Of a DNA stretch of 64,000 bases, positions 27,685 to 37,237 are shown piece by piece. Numbering within the stretch: the stretch's first letter is position 1; every line of letters begins with the position of its first letter. A program made the translations under genes and the position numbers. A model generated the notes under the pieces. It did no database searches. It was not told the origin of the DNA and worked only from the letters and a program-made list of their open reading frames with translations. The stretch is from Oscillospiraceae bacterium (lineage in GTDB: Bacteria > Bacillota > Clostridia > Oscillospirales > Ruminococcaceae), in assembly GCA_020054675.1 (NCBI GenBank), contig JAIHAL010000007.1, positions 62,001 to 126,000 of the forward strand. Direction: 5' to 3'.

Positions 27685-28782
27685 TTGCAAAATTTTATTG
27701 ATTCCCTTGACAAAGCAAAGCTTGATGCGGCAATAATCAGCATGGGCAATCTTTATTCCTTAAAAAAGGCATTTGAAAAAGCAAGACAAAAAAATAAGCT
27801 TTTCGTTGCATTTATCGGCGGCTCCATTACGCAGGGTTTTTGTTCATCTAACGAAAAAAACTGCTGGGCGTACCTGTCATATCTTTGGTTTTGCGAAAAA
27901 TTCCCCAATGCCGAAATTGAGTACATAAACGCCGGAATCGGCGCGACCACCTCGCTCATAGGAGTCCACAGGGCGGGGAGAGATGTCCTTTCGCACTCTC
28001 CGGATGTGGTATTCGTTGAATTTGCGGTAAACGACAAGCCATCCATGCTTGACTGCAAGGCTTACGAAAGCCTTGTACGGCGCCTTTTGCTTTCACCGAA
28101 TCCTCCCGCCTTAATAGAGCTTTTCACAAGCTGCGATGACGGTTCAAATGTGCAGGAACAGCAAATCAGCATAGGCAAAAATTATCACCTGCCAATGCTC
28201 AGCTACCGCGACCTTATCCAAGGAGAAATCAAAAAAGGAAACATAACATGGAAAGACGTTTCGCCCGATACGGTGCATCCAAATGACCTCGGCCACAAAA
28301 TTATCTCCATGCTTATCGGCAGATTCCTTGACAGGGCCATTGCGTCGGAATTCCCGCCGGCGCCGTCAAAAGCGCTCCCCTTGCCTGTTTATGGTGACGA
28401 ATACATAAATGGGGAAATTTTAAGTTCAAAGGAAGTTTCACCATTAAAGCTTGAAGGCTTTGAGCCATATGAGGGCTTTCAAAGATTTTACAACGGCTGG
28501 AAAAGCCCCAAAGGGCAGACCTCCTGCATGGAAATTTCAATAAGGGCGCGCCACGTATTCCTGATGTTCAAAAAATGCATATCCGAAGACAGCGGGAAAG
28601 TCCTGATTGAATGCAACGGCGAAGCTTTTGAGGCAAACAGCTTTTTTGAAAACGGCTGGGGAGATTTTGCCGAAACCATGCGCATTGCCTCATCCGAAGC
28701 CGAAAAGGAATTTAAAATAAAAATTACAAAAAAAGACATCGGCAAGGAATTTTTCATCATTGGCTTCCTTGCTTCAAAATAA
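27685..28782 (+). CDS. SGNH/GDSL hydrolase with C-terminal beta-sandwich domain (probable acetylesterase)
   Basis: The catalytic domain has the SGNH blocks FIGGSITQG (nucleophile Ser), YINAGIGATTS, VEFAVNDKP (Asn block) and DTVHPNDLGH (Asp/His). Residues after about 230 form a separate beta-sandwich. CGGAG is immediately next to the ATG at 27676 but well spaced for the in-frame TTG at 27685, which is preferred (365 residues). No signal peptide, so it should deacetylate imported oligosaccharides. It precedes a CE2 esterase by 14 bases. Acetylated glucomannan fragments are the inferred substrate. Confidence 0.82.
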   Translation: MQNFIDSLDKAKLDAAIISMGNLYSLKKAFEKARQKNKLFVAFIGGSITQGFCSSNEKNCWAYLSYLWFCEKFPNAEIEYINAGIGATTSLIGVHRAGRDVLSHSPDVVFVEFAVNDKPSMLDCKAYESLVRRLLLSPNPPALIELFTSCDDGSNVQEQQISIGKNYHLPMLSYRDLIQGEIKKGNITWKDVSPDTVHPNDLGHKIISMLIGRFLDRAIASEFPPAPSKALPLPVYGDEYINGEILSSKEVSPLKLEGFEPYEGFQRFYNGWKSPKGQTSCMEISIRARHVFLMFKKCISEDSGKVLIECNGEAFEANSFFENGWGDFAETMRIASSEAEKEFKIKITKKDIGKEFFIIGFLASK

Positions 28783-28796
28783 CAGGAGGAATTATT

Positions 28797-29861
28797 ATGG
28801 ATTTAAAAGCTTTCGGACTTGGCAACAAAAAATTTATCGCACCAAACCACAAATTTATAAGCTTTTCCGGCAGGATTGACTTTTCAGAGCCGCTCTCTCC
28901 GGTTTTTGTATTTCCCGGCAGCAGCATCAGCATAAATTTCACAGGAACATCCGCAGGAATAATCATAAGGAACAAGCACAACTGGTGGAGAAATTTCCTT
29001 GGTTTTATCATTGACGGGGAAAGGGATGAAAAAATAGAAATCCCAAAAAACGATGAAGCTATCTTTATTCCCATAGTGCAAAATCTCGAAAACAAATCCC
29101 ACAGCCTTACCATTTTCAAAAGAATGGACGGCTGCCATTACTTTGATTTTTTAGGGCTTGTGCTTGATGAGGATGGGGAACTCCTGCCGCCTCCCCCAAA
29201 GCCGCAAAGGCGGATTGAGTGCTATGGCGATTCCGTTTCGGCAGGCGAAGTGAGCGAAGCTATTGATTTTGTCGGCAAATCAGACCCCGAACATACCGGA
29301 GAATTTTCAAATTCGTGGTACTCCTATTCCATGATGACCGCAAGAATGCTGGACGCCGAAATACACAACATCGCCCAAGGCGGGATAGCTCTGCTTGACG
29401 GCACGGGATATTTTCCGACAGGAATGCTTTCCGCATATGACAAAATCCAGTACAATCCCAATCTGGGCGAACTTAAAAGCTGGGATTTTTCACTTTACAC
29501 TCCCCATGTGGTAATAATAGCAATCGGGCAAAATGATGCGCATCCCGAAAATTACATAAACACCGACATGGAAAAGCGCAAGACTTGGAAAGAAAGCTAT
29601 AAAAAATTAGTACGTTCTTTGAGGGAAAAATATCCCAAAGCGGCAATCATACTGCAAACAACCCTGCTTTTCCATGACAAGGGCTGGGACGACTGCATTG
29701 AAGAAGCCAAGAACGAACTCTGCGACCCAAAAGTATATCATTTCCTTTACAAAAGAAACGGCAGCGGCACTCCCGGGCATTTAAGAATCCCCGAAGCCGA
29801 AGAAATGGCAAAAGAGCTCAGCGCATTTATAAATTCCCTCGGTGAAGATGTTTGGAGGTAG
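28797..29861 (+). CDS. CE2-family acetylesterase
   Basis: This 354-residue protein has the two-domain CE2 plan: an N-terminal jelly-roll (about 1-130, ending LLPPPPKPQRRIE) and an SGNH domain with CYGDSVSAGE (Ser), NIAQGGIAL, AIGQNDAHPE and the catalytic His in GTPGHLRIPEAEEM. CE2 enzymes remove 6-O-acetyl groups from glucomannan and xylan sugars. It lacks a secretion signal, consistent with intracellular processing together with the GH130 and epimerase genes. Confidence 0.9.
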   Translation: MDLKAFGLGNKKFIAPNHKFISFSGRIDFSEPLSPVFVFPGSSISINFTGTSAGIIIRNKHNWWRNFLGFIIDGERDEKIEIPKNDEAIFIPIVQNLENKSHSLTIFKRMDGCHYFDFLGLVLDEDGELLPPPPKPQRRIECYGDSVSAGEVSEAIDFVGKSDPEHTGEFSNSWYSYSMMTARMLDAEIHNIAQGGIALLDGTGYFPTGMLSAYDKIQYNPNLGELKSWDFSLYTPHVVIIAIGQNDAHPENYINTDMEKRKTWKESYKKLVRSLREKYPKAAIILQTTLLFHDKGWDDCIEEAKNELCDPKVYHFLYKRNGSGTPGHLRIPEAEEMAKELSAFINSLGEDVWR

Positions 29862-29874
29862 TCTTCATCAACTG

Positions 29875-29908
29875 AAAAAACCGGAGCCAAAAACAGCTCC
29901 GGTTTTTT
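29875..29908. terminator. Bidirectional terminator
   Basis: AAAAAACCGGAGC (29875-29887) pairs with GCTCCGGTTTTTT (29896-29908). The A/T flanks serve both converging operons. Confidence 0.9.
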
Positions 29909-29912
29909 ATTT

Positions 29913-30887
29913 TCAATGGCTGCATTCCAGCTTTGAATAAAACTGAAAGCCCGCCTTTTTATCTTTTTTCACCCTGTAAAGAGCTACATCCGCCTTGTCT
30001 ATAAGCGTTGTCGGATCTCTTCCATCGAGCGGGAAAACGCTTATTCCAAAGCTGCATGTAACCGAAAAAGACTCCCCGTCAATCTCAAAAGGCTCCGAAA
30101 ACTGGGCAAGAATCCTTGCCGCAACCTGAAAAATCTCATTCTTCGAGCGGATGTTGTCAAAAACAAGCACAAATTCATCCCCTGCAAGCCTTGAAACAAA
30201 ATCGGAAGCCCTGACTGCCGCCGAAAGCCTCTTTGCCGTCAAAACCAAGAGGTCGTCGCCTCCTATATGCCCATAAGTATCATTTATGTACTTAAAATTG
30301 TCTATGTCAAGATAAGCAACCGCAAAACATGGGTCACCTGCTTCATGCGCTTTGATTTTGCCTTCAAGCAGCTTCATCAGCGAAAGCCTGTTAGGCAGCC
30401 CCGTAAGTGCATCCTTTTCGGCAAGCTCCCTTGCTTCAAGTTCTGCCTGGCGGATTTCCTCATTTTCCAACTCAAGGTTTTTCATAAGAGTCCTCATATG
30501 GTCAACCCTTTTATAGTGGCAGGTTACATCAGAAATCTGAATTAAAACGTAGCTGCGCCCATGGTCAAGCACATGCTCAACCTGCACATTCTGCAAACTT
30601 TTTTCTCCGTTTTGCGATTCCATATAAAAATCAAGAAAATTTCCGTGTATAGCTCCCGAAAGGAATCTTCCCTGCCTTGTTTTAAGGACGCTTTGGATTA
30701 TTTTTTTGTATTTCCCCTCTGAAAATTTCGGACATGCTTCGGAAAGAAGCATACCTTTAATTTCTCCGGATTTTTTCCCCGTCTTTTTTTCCATCCAATG
30801 GTTCCAAATGACAATCCTTTCCTTGCAATCGGCAAGGATTATCCCCACCGAAAGCTTGTTTATGATGTCAAGAGTTAAATTATCCAT
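29913..30887 (-). CDS. PAS-GGDEF diguanylate cyclase
   Basis: The ATG at 30887, with GGTGAGG upstream, overlaps the end of the cheC-like gene by 8 bases and gives 324 residues. A PAS domain (LSVGIILADCKERIVIWNHWME) is followed by a short coiled coil and a GGDEF domain beginning DALTGLPNR. The active loop reads LAGDEFVLVF, that is AGDEF instead of GGDEF, a substitution that several active cyclases tolerate. DIDNFKYINDTYGH supplies the metal/GTP residues. No membrane helix is present. It would make cyclic di-GMP in response to a PAS-sensed cue and is linked to CheY/CheC-type genes. Confidence 0.9.
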   Translation of the reverse strand: MDNLTLDIINKLSVGIILADCKERIVIWNHWMEKKTGKKSGEIKGMLLSEACPKFSEGKYKKIIQSVLKTRQGRFLSGAIHGNFLDFYMESQNGEKSLQNVQVEHVLDHGRSYVLIQISDVTCHYKRVDHMRTLMKNLELENEEIRQAELEARELAEKDALTGLPNRLSLMKLLEGKIKAHEAGDPCFAVAYLDIDNFKYINDTYGHIGGDDLLVLTAKRLSAAVRASDFVSRLAGDEFVLVFDNIRSKNEIFQVAARILAQFSEPFEIDGESFSVTCSFGISVFPLDGRDPTTLIDKADVALYRVKKDKKAGFQFYSKLECSH

Positions 30888-31515
30888 TTGCCTCACCCAA
30901 AACCTCATCAAGCTTTGCAACAAGCATATTCAGCGAATCCATGCCCAAGGCAATTACCACCACTCCGTCCACCTTTGTTTCTGCAAGAGTAAATACCGTA
31001 TAAAGCATCAAAATATAAATATTATTGTTTTTAAGATACATTTTCTGTTCGAATTCAGATACAAAAATAAGCTCCACATCAGGCAGCGTAAATTCAAGCT
31101 TTACGCCAAGCATATTTGCAAACTCGCCGATTATTGAATTAAGCAGCACATTGCTTATTTCTTTAAGCACATCAAAATCCGTATCTTCAAGCGAAACCGC
31201 GGAGGCATCTTCTCCGTTTCCGTCGCCAAGGCATGCATCCACAAGGTTTTTTGCTTTCTCCGCCGGAAAAATCAAAAGCGCCCTGCCAGAAAAATCATGT
31301 CCGAAATTCATTACCGACGAAACTATATGCCCTTCGCTGAAAAGCGAAATTTTCTTCAAGGCATCCACCCCGTCCTGAGCCATATGCAAGACCTCCACTT
31401 CCGGAACACGAAGCAGAATCTTTTGGTTTGCCATTTCAGACAGCATGCTTGCCGCCTTGCCGGTAAAAACATTTACATATTCCTTTAATAAATCGCTTTG
31501 CTGTTCGTTAAGCAT
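30880..31515 (-). CDS. cheC: CheC-family CheY-P phosphatase
   Basis: The 211-residue protein has both CheC phosphatase motifs D/S-x3-E-x2-N-x22-P: D8-E12-N15-P38 and D115-E119-N122-P145, each with exact spacing. That distinguishes it from single-site CheX or the non-catalytic CheD partner. The ATG at 31515, seven bases after AGAGGA, overlaps the receiver gene stop by 8 bases. CheC removes phosphate from CheY-P and may act on the receiver encoded immediately upstream. A CheD gene is absent here. Confidence 0.85.
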   Translation of the reverse strand: MLNEQQSDLLKEYVNVFTGKAASMLSEMANQKILLRVPEVEVLHMAQDGVDALKKISLFSEGHIVSSVMNFGHDFSGRALLIFPAEKAKNLVDACLGDGNGEDASAVSLEDTDFDVLKEISNVLLNSIIGEFANMLGVKLEFTLPDVELIFVSEFEQKMYLKNNNIYILMLYTVFTLAETKVDGVVVIALGMDSLNMLVAKLDEVLGEANG

Positions 31516-31879
31516 TTTCAATTCCTCTTATAAAATTGATTATGATTTCAAGCTTATCCGGGGTAATTGGTTTGTTTATAAATTCAACAACACCCAAAGC
31601 CTTTATTTCTTCACGCGTTTTGCTTTGCACATCAGCGGAAACAACAATCGTATTTACATTATGCCCTTCGCTTTTAAGCCTTTTAAGCAATTCCTCACCG
31701 GTCATTTCAGGCATAAGCAAATCCGTAAGCACTATATCTGGTTTTATTGAAACAATTTTTTCATAGGCCTCTTTTCCGTTTGAACAAGAAATAATTTCAG
31801 CCCCGGGAAACTCATTGCCAAGTTTTTTTACAATAACAGTACGTATAAAAGAAGAATCATCCGCCACAAGTATTTTCAT
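31508..31879 (-). CDS. Stand-alone CheY-like response regulator
   Basis: The 123-residue receiver has the acidic pair in ILVADDSS, the phosphoacceptor Asp in DIVLTDLLMPEMTGE, the conserved Thr/Ser in TIVVSADVQ and Lys in FINKPI. The ATG at 31879 is preceded by GGGGG at normal spacing; the longer frame has no ribosome site. It is first in the CheY-CheC-GGDEF operon, so the phosphorylated receiver may be the link between a chemotaxis kinase and cyclic di-GMP output. Confidence 0.9.
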   Translation of the reverse strand: MKILVADDSSFIRTVIVKKLGNEFPGAEIISCSNGKEAYEKIVSIKPDIVLTDLLMPEMTGEELLKRLKSEGHNVNTIVVSADVQSKTREEIKALGVVEFINKPITPDKLEIIINFIRGIENA

Positions 31880-31909
31880 TGTAAACCCCCGAAAAACACA
31901 TTTATATAC

Positions 31910-31938
31910 AATATACAACTAAAAACGTCGTTTGTCAA
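31910..31938 (-). promoter_or_regulatory. Promoter of the CheY-CheC-GGDEF operon
   Basis: Minus-strand TTGACA (31933-31938) and TATATT (31910-31915) are separated by 17 bases, about 30 bases before the receiver start codon. No sigma-28 type sequence is apparent. Confidence 0.7.
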
Positions 31939-32066
31939 TAATATTAATTTTTTGTAAAACAAACATTTTGTGAATTGTGGAAATGATATATTAATATTAA
32001 ATAAGTCAAAATATCATCAAACCATCCTATCTAAAATTTCCTTTTGTCGTTGCATACATCCCCATT

Positions 32067-32855
32067 TTAAACGCTGAAAGCCATATCCAAGACCATCATC
32101 AATGCAAATCCAGCCATTACGGCAAGAGTGCCGGCATCGGAATGTTCGCCAAGACGCGCTTCAGGTATAAGCTCTTCAACGACCACAAAAATCATTGCCC
32201 CTGCCGCAAATGACAGCAGCCACGGCATTGCGGCAACAGCAGTTCCCGCAAGCAAAACCGCCAAAACTCCTCCGACAGGCTCAACTATTCCGGAAAGCGA
32301 ACCAAGTATAAACGCCTTTAAGGAAGAAACGCCTTCTTTTTTGAGCGGCAGGGATATTGCCGCCCCTTCCGGAAAATTTTGCAGTCCTATCCCAAGAGCA
32401 AGAGCCGCAGCCGCCGAAAGAGTCAGCGATTTGCTTTCCCCCGAAAGCCCGAACGAAAGCCCCACAGCCATCCCTTCGGGAATGTTGTGCAATGTTACCG
32501 CCAAAACAAGCAATGTACTCTTTGCAAATGAAGATTTTACGCCTTCCTTTTCACCGCTGTTCAAATGCATATGCGGCAGCAGCTTGTCCAGCAGGAACAA
32601 AAAAGCTCCGCCAAGAATAAATCCGGCACAGGTGCAAAGAAGTTCATTCTGCCCCTGCTCCGCCGCCATTTGCTGTGCCGGAATCAAAAGCGACCAAACT
32701 GACGCGGCAATCATTATTCCTGCCGCAAATCCAAGGAATGCTTTTTCGGTTTTAGGACTGATTTTGTTTTTAAATAAAAACACCATTGCTGAGCCAAGCA
32801 CGGTTGCAAAAAATGTAAATCCGGTGCCAATAAGGGCAAGAATAATCCTGTTCAT
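32067..32855 (-). CDS. ZIP-family divalent metal transporter
   Basis: With the ATG at 32855 (GAGGTGG upstream) the protein has 262 residues and eight helices. Helices 4 and 5 carry the ZIP metal-binding motifs HNIPEGMAVG and LQNFPEGAAISLPL; a short His-containing loop (LPHMHLNSGEKEG) lies between helices 3 and 4. ZIP proteins import zinc or other divalent metals into the cytoplasm. It is a single-gene unit; no metal-responsive operator was recognised upstream. Confidence 0.92.
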   Translation of the reverse strand: MNRIILALIGTGFTFFATVLGSAMVFLFKNKISPKTEKAFLGFAAGIMIAASVWSLLIPAQQMAAEQGQNELLCTCAGFILGGAFLFLLDKLLPHMHLNSGEKEGVKSSFAKSTLLVLAVTLHNIPEGMAVGLSFGLSGESKSLTLSAAAALALGIGLQNFPEGAAISLPLKKEGVSSLKAFILGSLSGIVEPVGGVLAVLLAGTAVAAMPWLLSFAAGAMIFVVVEELIPEARLGEHSDAGTLAVMAGFALMMVLDMAFSV

Positions 32856-32937
32856 AAGCCACCTCTTTATATGTAAAAAGTAATCCCCTGTACATCTATA
32901 ATAACATAGATGCACAGGGGATACAACATTATTTGCC

Positions 32938-35370
32938 TCAGCCCATCAAAACCTCTACCGAATGGGTCTTGCCGTCGTTAAATACGGGCAATACGCTGCC
33001 GTCTATTTCCTTTCCGTCAACAGTAACCGATTTTACGCCCTTTGAAACATGGTTTGGATTTTTAACCTCAATTTCATAAACCGCTCCGCGGAAAACTCTT
33101 GAAACCTTAAAGCCATCCCATTCCTTTGGTATGCATGGATTTACTTTAAGACCGTCCCAGTCAGGAGCTATTCCAAGGATAAACTGGGAAATCGCAACAA
33201 AATTCCATGCCGCCGTTCCTGTCAGCCAGCTGTTTTTAGCCTCTCCATGGCGCTTTGCGTCTTTTCCTGCAATCATCTGGGCATAAACATAAGGCTCGGT
33301 GCGGTGCAGGTCGGAAATTTCTTCAAGATAAGCCGGAGCAATCTTTGAATAATATTCAAAAGCTCTATCTCCCCTGCCGGCAACCGCTTCGGCGCAAATA
33401 ATCCAAGCGTTGTTGTGGCAGAATATCCCCGCATTTTCCTTGTATCCCGCAGGATAGGTTGAAATTTCGCCGTATTCTATGTAATACCTTGTAAATGCCG
33501 GATTTTGCAGTACAAGCCCGTATGGGGTATCAAGATATTTCTTCACGCTGTCAAGAGCCTTTATGTCAAGCCCCTGTTCCCTGCCGATTCCCGCCATAGC
33601 GCAAAAGCCTTGCGGCTCTATAAAAATCTTGCCCTCTTCACATTCCTTTGAGCCGACTTTTCTTCCAAAGTCGTCGTACGCCCTGAGATACCATTCCCCG
33701 TCGTATCCGTAATCAATTACGGTTTTCTTCATCTTTTCGATTTCAATTTCGGCTGCCTTTGCCTCGTCTTCAAGCCCTTTGCGCCTGCAAAGCGCAACAT
33801 ATTCGGGGCCTATGTAAACAAGCATCCCCGCAACGAAAACAGATTCCGCAACCTTGCCGTCCTTTGAAGTAGTTGTCTGGAAGCTCTCTCCCGGAGTCAT
33901 TGAAAAGCAGTTGAGGTTAAGGCAGTCGTTCCAGTCCGCCCTGCCTATAAGCGGAAGCCCATGCGGCCCTACATTTTTTACAACACGATAGAATGACTGC
34001 TTCAAATGGTGCATCATCGTCTGCGCCTTTGACGGGTCATTGTCATAAGGAACCATTTCGTCAAGTATTCCATAATCACCCGTTTCCTTTATATAGGCGG
34101 CGGTGGAAAGAATCATCCACAGCGGGTCGTCAGAAAAATCCCCGCCTATTTCGTCATTGCCTTTTTTGGTAAGCGGCTGGTACTGGTGATAGCAACCACC
34201 GTCCTCAAACTGTGTTGCCGCAAGGTCAAGAATCCTCTCCCTTGCCCTTTCCGGTATCTGGTGCACAAATCCAAGGAGGTCCTGATTGCTGTCCCTGAAT
34301 CCCATGCCCCTGCCTATTCCGCTTTCAAAATAAGAAGCGGAGCGCGACATATTGAACGTAACCATGCACTGGTACTGGTTCCAGATGTTTACCATCCTAT
34401 CAAGCTTTTCATCTCCGGATGAAACCTTGAATCTTGAAAGCAAATCATCCCAGATTTCTTTAAGTTCCGCAAGCGCCTTGTCAGCTTTTTCGGAAGTGTC
34501 AAACTTTTTGAGCATTTCATAAGCCTGCGCCTTGTTCATTGAGCCGTCGGGATTCCACTTGTTTTCGCCGTTTTCAACATATCCGAGCACGAATACAAAA
34601 TCCTTTTTCTCGCCCGGTTCAAGCGAAACCTCTATGTAATGCGACGCAATCGGCGACCAGCCGTCCGCAACGGAATTCTCCGGCTTTCCGGCAAAAACCG
34701 CCTGCGGCCTGTCAAAGCCATTGTAAAGTCCCATAAAGCTTTCCCTGTCGGTATCAAAGCCGTTTACAGGAGTATTTACGGCATAAAAAGCAAAATGGTC
34801 GCGTCTTTCCTTGTATTCGGTTTTGTGGTAGATTACGGAGCCGTCTATCTCAACTTCTCCCGTATTGAAATTCCTCTGGAAGTTTGTGCAGTCATCCCAA
34901 GCGTTCCAAAGGCACCATTCAAGGAACGAAAAAAGCTTTATGTTTTTCTTTTTGCCGCTTTCGTTCTTCAAAACAAGCTTTTGCACTTCCCCGTTAAAAT
35001 CATGGGGCACAAAAAAGGAAACTTCCGCAGAAAGGCCGTTCCTTTTGCCGGTTATAACGGTATATCCCATTCCATGGCGGCATTCATAGCTGTCAAGCTC
35101 CGCCTTTACAGGCGCCCAGCCGGGATTCCAAACATCTCCGTCATCGTTTACATAAAAATATCTTCCGCCAACGTCAACGGGAACGTTATTGTAGCGGTAT
35201 CTGGTAATGCGGCGCAGCCTTGCATCCTTAAAGAAGTGGTATCCGCCGGCAGTATTTGAAATAAGCGAAAAAAAGTTTTGCGTGCCAAGGTAATTTATCC
35301 ACGGATAAGGCGTCCTCGGCGAAGTAATAACATATTCCTTGTTCTTGTCATCAAAGAAGCCGAATTTCAT
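32938..35370 (-). CDS. Cellobiose phosphorylase, GH94
   Basis: The 810-residue length and the start [16 protein letters not shown] match known clostridial cellobiose phosphorylases. Landmarks include [29 protein letters not shown], the catalytic Asp in [10 protein letters not shown] (near 478), and [12 protein letters not shown]. It splits cellobiose with phosphate into glucose 1-phosphate and glucose in the cytoplasm. The ATG at 35370 has AAGGAATG before it; the longer frame adds 12 unsupported residues. Expression is likely governed by the multi-operator promoter just upstream. Confidence 0.95.
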   Translation of the reverse strand: MKFGFFDDKNKEYVITSPRTPYPWINYLGTQNFFSLISNTAGGYHFFKDARLRRITRYRYNNVPVDVGGRYFYVNDDGDVWNPGWAPVKAELDSYECRHGMGYTVITGKRNGLSAEVSFFVPHDFNGEVQKLVLKNESGKKKNIKLFSFLEWCLWNAWDDCTNFQRNFNTGEVEIDGSVIYHKTEYKERRDHFAFYAVNTPVNGFDTDRESFMGLYNGFDRPQAVFAGKPENSVADGWSPIASHYIEVSLEPGEKKDFVFVLGYVENGENKWNPDGSMNKAQAYEMLKKFDTSEKADKALAELKEIWDDLLSRFKVSSGDEKLDRMVNIWNQYQCMVTFNMSRSASYFESGIGRGMGFRDSNQDLLGFVHQIPERARERILDLAATQFEDGGCYHQYQPLTKKGNDEIGGDFSDDPLWMILSTAAYIKETGDYGILDEMVPYDNDPSKAQTMMHHLKQSFYRVVKNVGPHGLPLIGRADWNDCLNLNCFSMTPGESFQTTTSKDGKVAESVFVAGMLVYIGPEYVALCRRKGLEDEAKAAEIEIEKMKKTVIDYGYDGEWYLRAYDDFGRKVGSKECEEGKIFIEPQGFCAMAGIGREQGLDIKALDSVKKYLDTPYGLVLQNPAFTRYYIEYGEISTYPAGYKENAGIFCHNNAWIICAEAVAGRGDRAFEYYSKIAPAYLEEISDLHRTEPYVYAQMIAGKDAKRHGEAKNSWLTGTAAWNFVAISQFILGIAPDWDGLKVNPCIPKEWDGFKVSRVFRGAVYEIEVKNPNHVSKGVKSVTVDGKEIDGSVLPVFNDGKTHSVEVLMG

Positions 35371-35404
35371 AAAAACATTCCTTTTTAATAAGTATTTATT
35401 TACC

Positions 35405-35485
35405 AAAAACGTTTAAGTTTTTAGCAGCAGAAAAATGTAAACGTTTTTCTGCTTACATTATACAATATTAAACGTTTTCGGTCAA
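35405..35485 (-). promoter_or_regulatory. Cellobiose phosphorylase promoter with three LacI/CcpA-like sites
   Basis: Minus-strand TTGACC (35480-35485) and TATAAT (35457-35462) are 17 bases apart. Three AACGTTT-centred sites occur: TTAAACGTTTTC inside the promoter spacer (35468-35479), TGTAAACGTTTTTC near the start of transcription (35436-35449) and AAAAACGTTTAAG downstream (35405-35417). The middle one is cre-like and lies in a perfect 10-bp inverted repeat AGCAGAAAAA/TTTTTCTGCT (35426-35453). A LacI-family or CcpA regulator is implied. Confidence 0.7.
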
Positions 35486-35531
35486 GGGAAAACGAAATTT
35501 AAATCTTACAAACTTTGATGCCCTTTATCGT

Positions 35532-36548
35532 TCAGTCTGCCGAAAAAAAGTGCTGATAGGCGGTAAATCTGCCTCCCGGCGGAATTTCCCTGTATCCGGT
35601 GGTCTGTGGGGAAAGTTCAAGGTTTGGGGCATTCACCATCCAAGTCATCGGTTCGGGGCAAAAATACCCTTTTCCTCCCCATTCGTTCCATAAAATCCAA
35701 AATTTGTATTCTTCTCCGATTTCGTAACAGATTTTTTTGCCTGTCCTTACGTTTGAAATTACCGCGCCGTGGAAAGGCTCCCCGTTTAAAAGCGTGGTTT
35801 TTGCAGTATACATTTCATTGTCTACCGGGGGAATTGCGGGATTTGCCTTGCCGTTCCTGTATCTCAAATCATACTCCGCAAGCGGCAGGAATCTTCCTGT
35901 TGAAAGAAATCTTGAATCAAGCTCTATCCTTTCACCAACCGGCAGGCATATCCTTATGTCCTCCGCCTTTCCGCCGTCATCGAAAGGCGCTTTTATTGCC
36001 GTATGGGAGCCTATCCCCACAGGCAGCATTTTCTTTGAAAGATTCTCAATGCTAAAAAACTGCTCCAAACCGTTTTTAGAAAGGATATAATTTATCTCCG
36101 CCTTGAATTTCAACGGAAAATAAAGAAACATAGGGTCATTTTCATCATAAACATATTCCGTTGAAGCAACCGCGCTTACATCGTTTTGGACAAGTTTTAC
36201 AAGTTTATGCTCCCTCCTGTGCAGAAAGCCGTGTATGTAGCTATTTAACGGCGCTTTTTCGTTTTGCGGAAAGTGGTAAACCCCGTCGGATGTCTTTAAA
36301 ATCCCCCTGTCCAGCCTGTTCGGAAGATAAAGCGTAGGGAAGCCGTAAACTTCCCGCTTTTGCTTTAACTCTTCAGCTGAAACGTTTTCGTAAAAGCGAA
36401 AAAAATCAAGCCGCTTATTTTCGTCATAAAGCCTTAAAACGCTGCTTCCGACAGGCGGCGCAATCAGGGCATAATATCCGCCTGCCCTTAATTCGGCGCA
36501 AGCAATGCCCTTATAATCCACCTTTTTTGCCGAAACTTCCTTTGGCAT
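35532..36548 (-). CDS. Aldose 1-epimerase-like protein (galactose mutarotase fold)
   Basis: The 338-residue beta-supersandwich protein shows PTLYLPNRLDRG, SYIHGFLHRREHKLV, IGSHTAIKAPF and a conserved Glu near the C-terminus (CPEPMTWMVNAPNLE), consistent with the aldose epimerase superfamily. It would interconvert alpha and beta anomers of sugars such as glucose released by the phosphorylases. GGGGG six bases before the ATG at 36548 favours that start over the one at 36554. It is the second gene after the radical SAM protein, in the same direction. Confidence 0.8.
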   Translation of the reverse strand: MPKEVSAKKVDYKGIACAELRAGGYYALIAPPVGSSVLRLYDENKRLDFFRFYENVSAEELKQKREVYGFPTLYLPNRLDRGILKTSDGVYHFPQNEKAPLNSYIHGFLHRREHKLVKLVQNDVSAVASTEYVYDENDPMFLYFPLKFKAEINYILSKNGLEQFFSIENLSKKMLPVGIGSHTAIKAPFDDGGKAEDIRICLPVGERIELDSRFLSTGRFLPLAEYDLRYRNGKANPAIPPVDNEMYTAKTTLLNGEPFHGAVISNVRTGKKICYEIGEEYKFWILWNEWGGKGYFCPEPMTWMVNAPNLELSPQTTGYREIPPGGRFTAYQHFFSAD

Positions 36549-36571
36549 AAGCATCCCCCTTATTTAATTTT

Positions 36572-37183
36572 TTATGAATCATATTTCCTTATTCTGAGCT
36601 CTATCCCCGTACGCTTTGAAATTTCCCTGCATTTTTCTATTTCTTCTTGGGGGATTACATCAACCACAGTAAAAACCACCTTGGGAACATACTGCTTGCA
36701 GCCCTCGGCAAATTTTATAAGCGCATCAAAAGAGCCAATCCCAAAGCGCGGGCGGGTAACTTTAAGGTATTCCTCTGCGGAGCCTGCATTAAGGCTTACG
36801 GAAACAATATCCACAGCGCCCTCAAGTTCTTTTGCCGTAGGTCTTTGATGTATAAGGTCGGAAAGTCCGTTGGTATTAAGTCTTACGGGAGTTTTTGAGA
36901 TGGATTTTAAATGCTTCCCCACCTTTGCAACGGTTTCCAGTCTTTCAAGAGGTTCGCCAAAGCCGCAGAAAACTATTTCATTATATTTTGAAAGGTCTGT
37001 TTTTTCAAGTTCGGAAATGATTTCCTCATCGGACGGTTCCCTTTCAAGCCAAAGGCTGTCGGAGCCATATGCTCCCTCGCCGTTGTTCCTTATGCAGAAA
37101 ACGCATGCGCAAGGGCAGCGGTTAGTGATATTTATATAAAGGTTTTTTCCAACCTCGTAAAGTATAGTCATTTTTTTGTTCAT
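36572..37183 (-). CDS. TatD-associated-type radical SAM protein
   Basis: This 203-residue protein starts with a CxxxCxxC cluster motif in NRCPCACVFCIRN (C23, C27, C30), followed by FCGFGEPLER (the GGE-like SAM contact), RLNTNGL and VSVSLNAGS. The short length and these phrases match the TatD-linked radical SAM family, whose substrate is not known. AAAGGAG with good spacing supports the ATG. There is no tatD gene beside it here. Downstream is the aldose epimerase gene, 17 bases away; repeat copy A begins about 55 bases upstream. Confidence 0.8.
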   Translation of the reverse strand: MNKKMTILYEVGKNLYINITNRCPCACVFCIRNNGEGAYGSDSLWLEREPSDEEIISELEKTDLSKYNEIVFCGFGEPLERLETVAKVGKHLKSISKTPVRLNTNGLSDLIHQRPTAKELEGAVDIVSVSLNAGSAEEYLKVTRPRFGIGSFDALIKFAEGCKQYVPKVVFTVVDVIPQEEIEKCREISKRTGIELRIRKYDS

Positions 37184-37237
37184 TGCACTTTCTCCTTTCA
37201 GGATAATTTTATTATAAACCTTTTAATTAAATAAATC

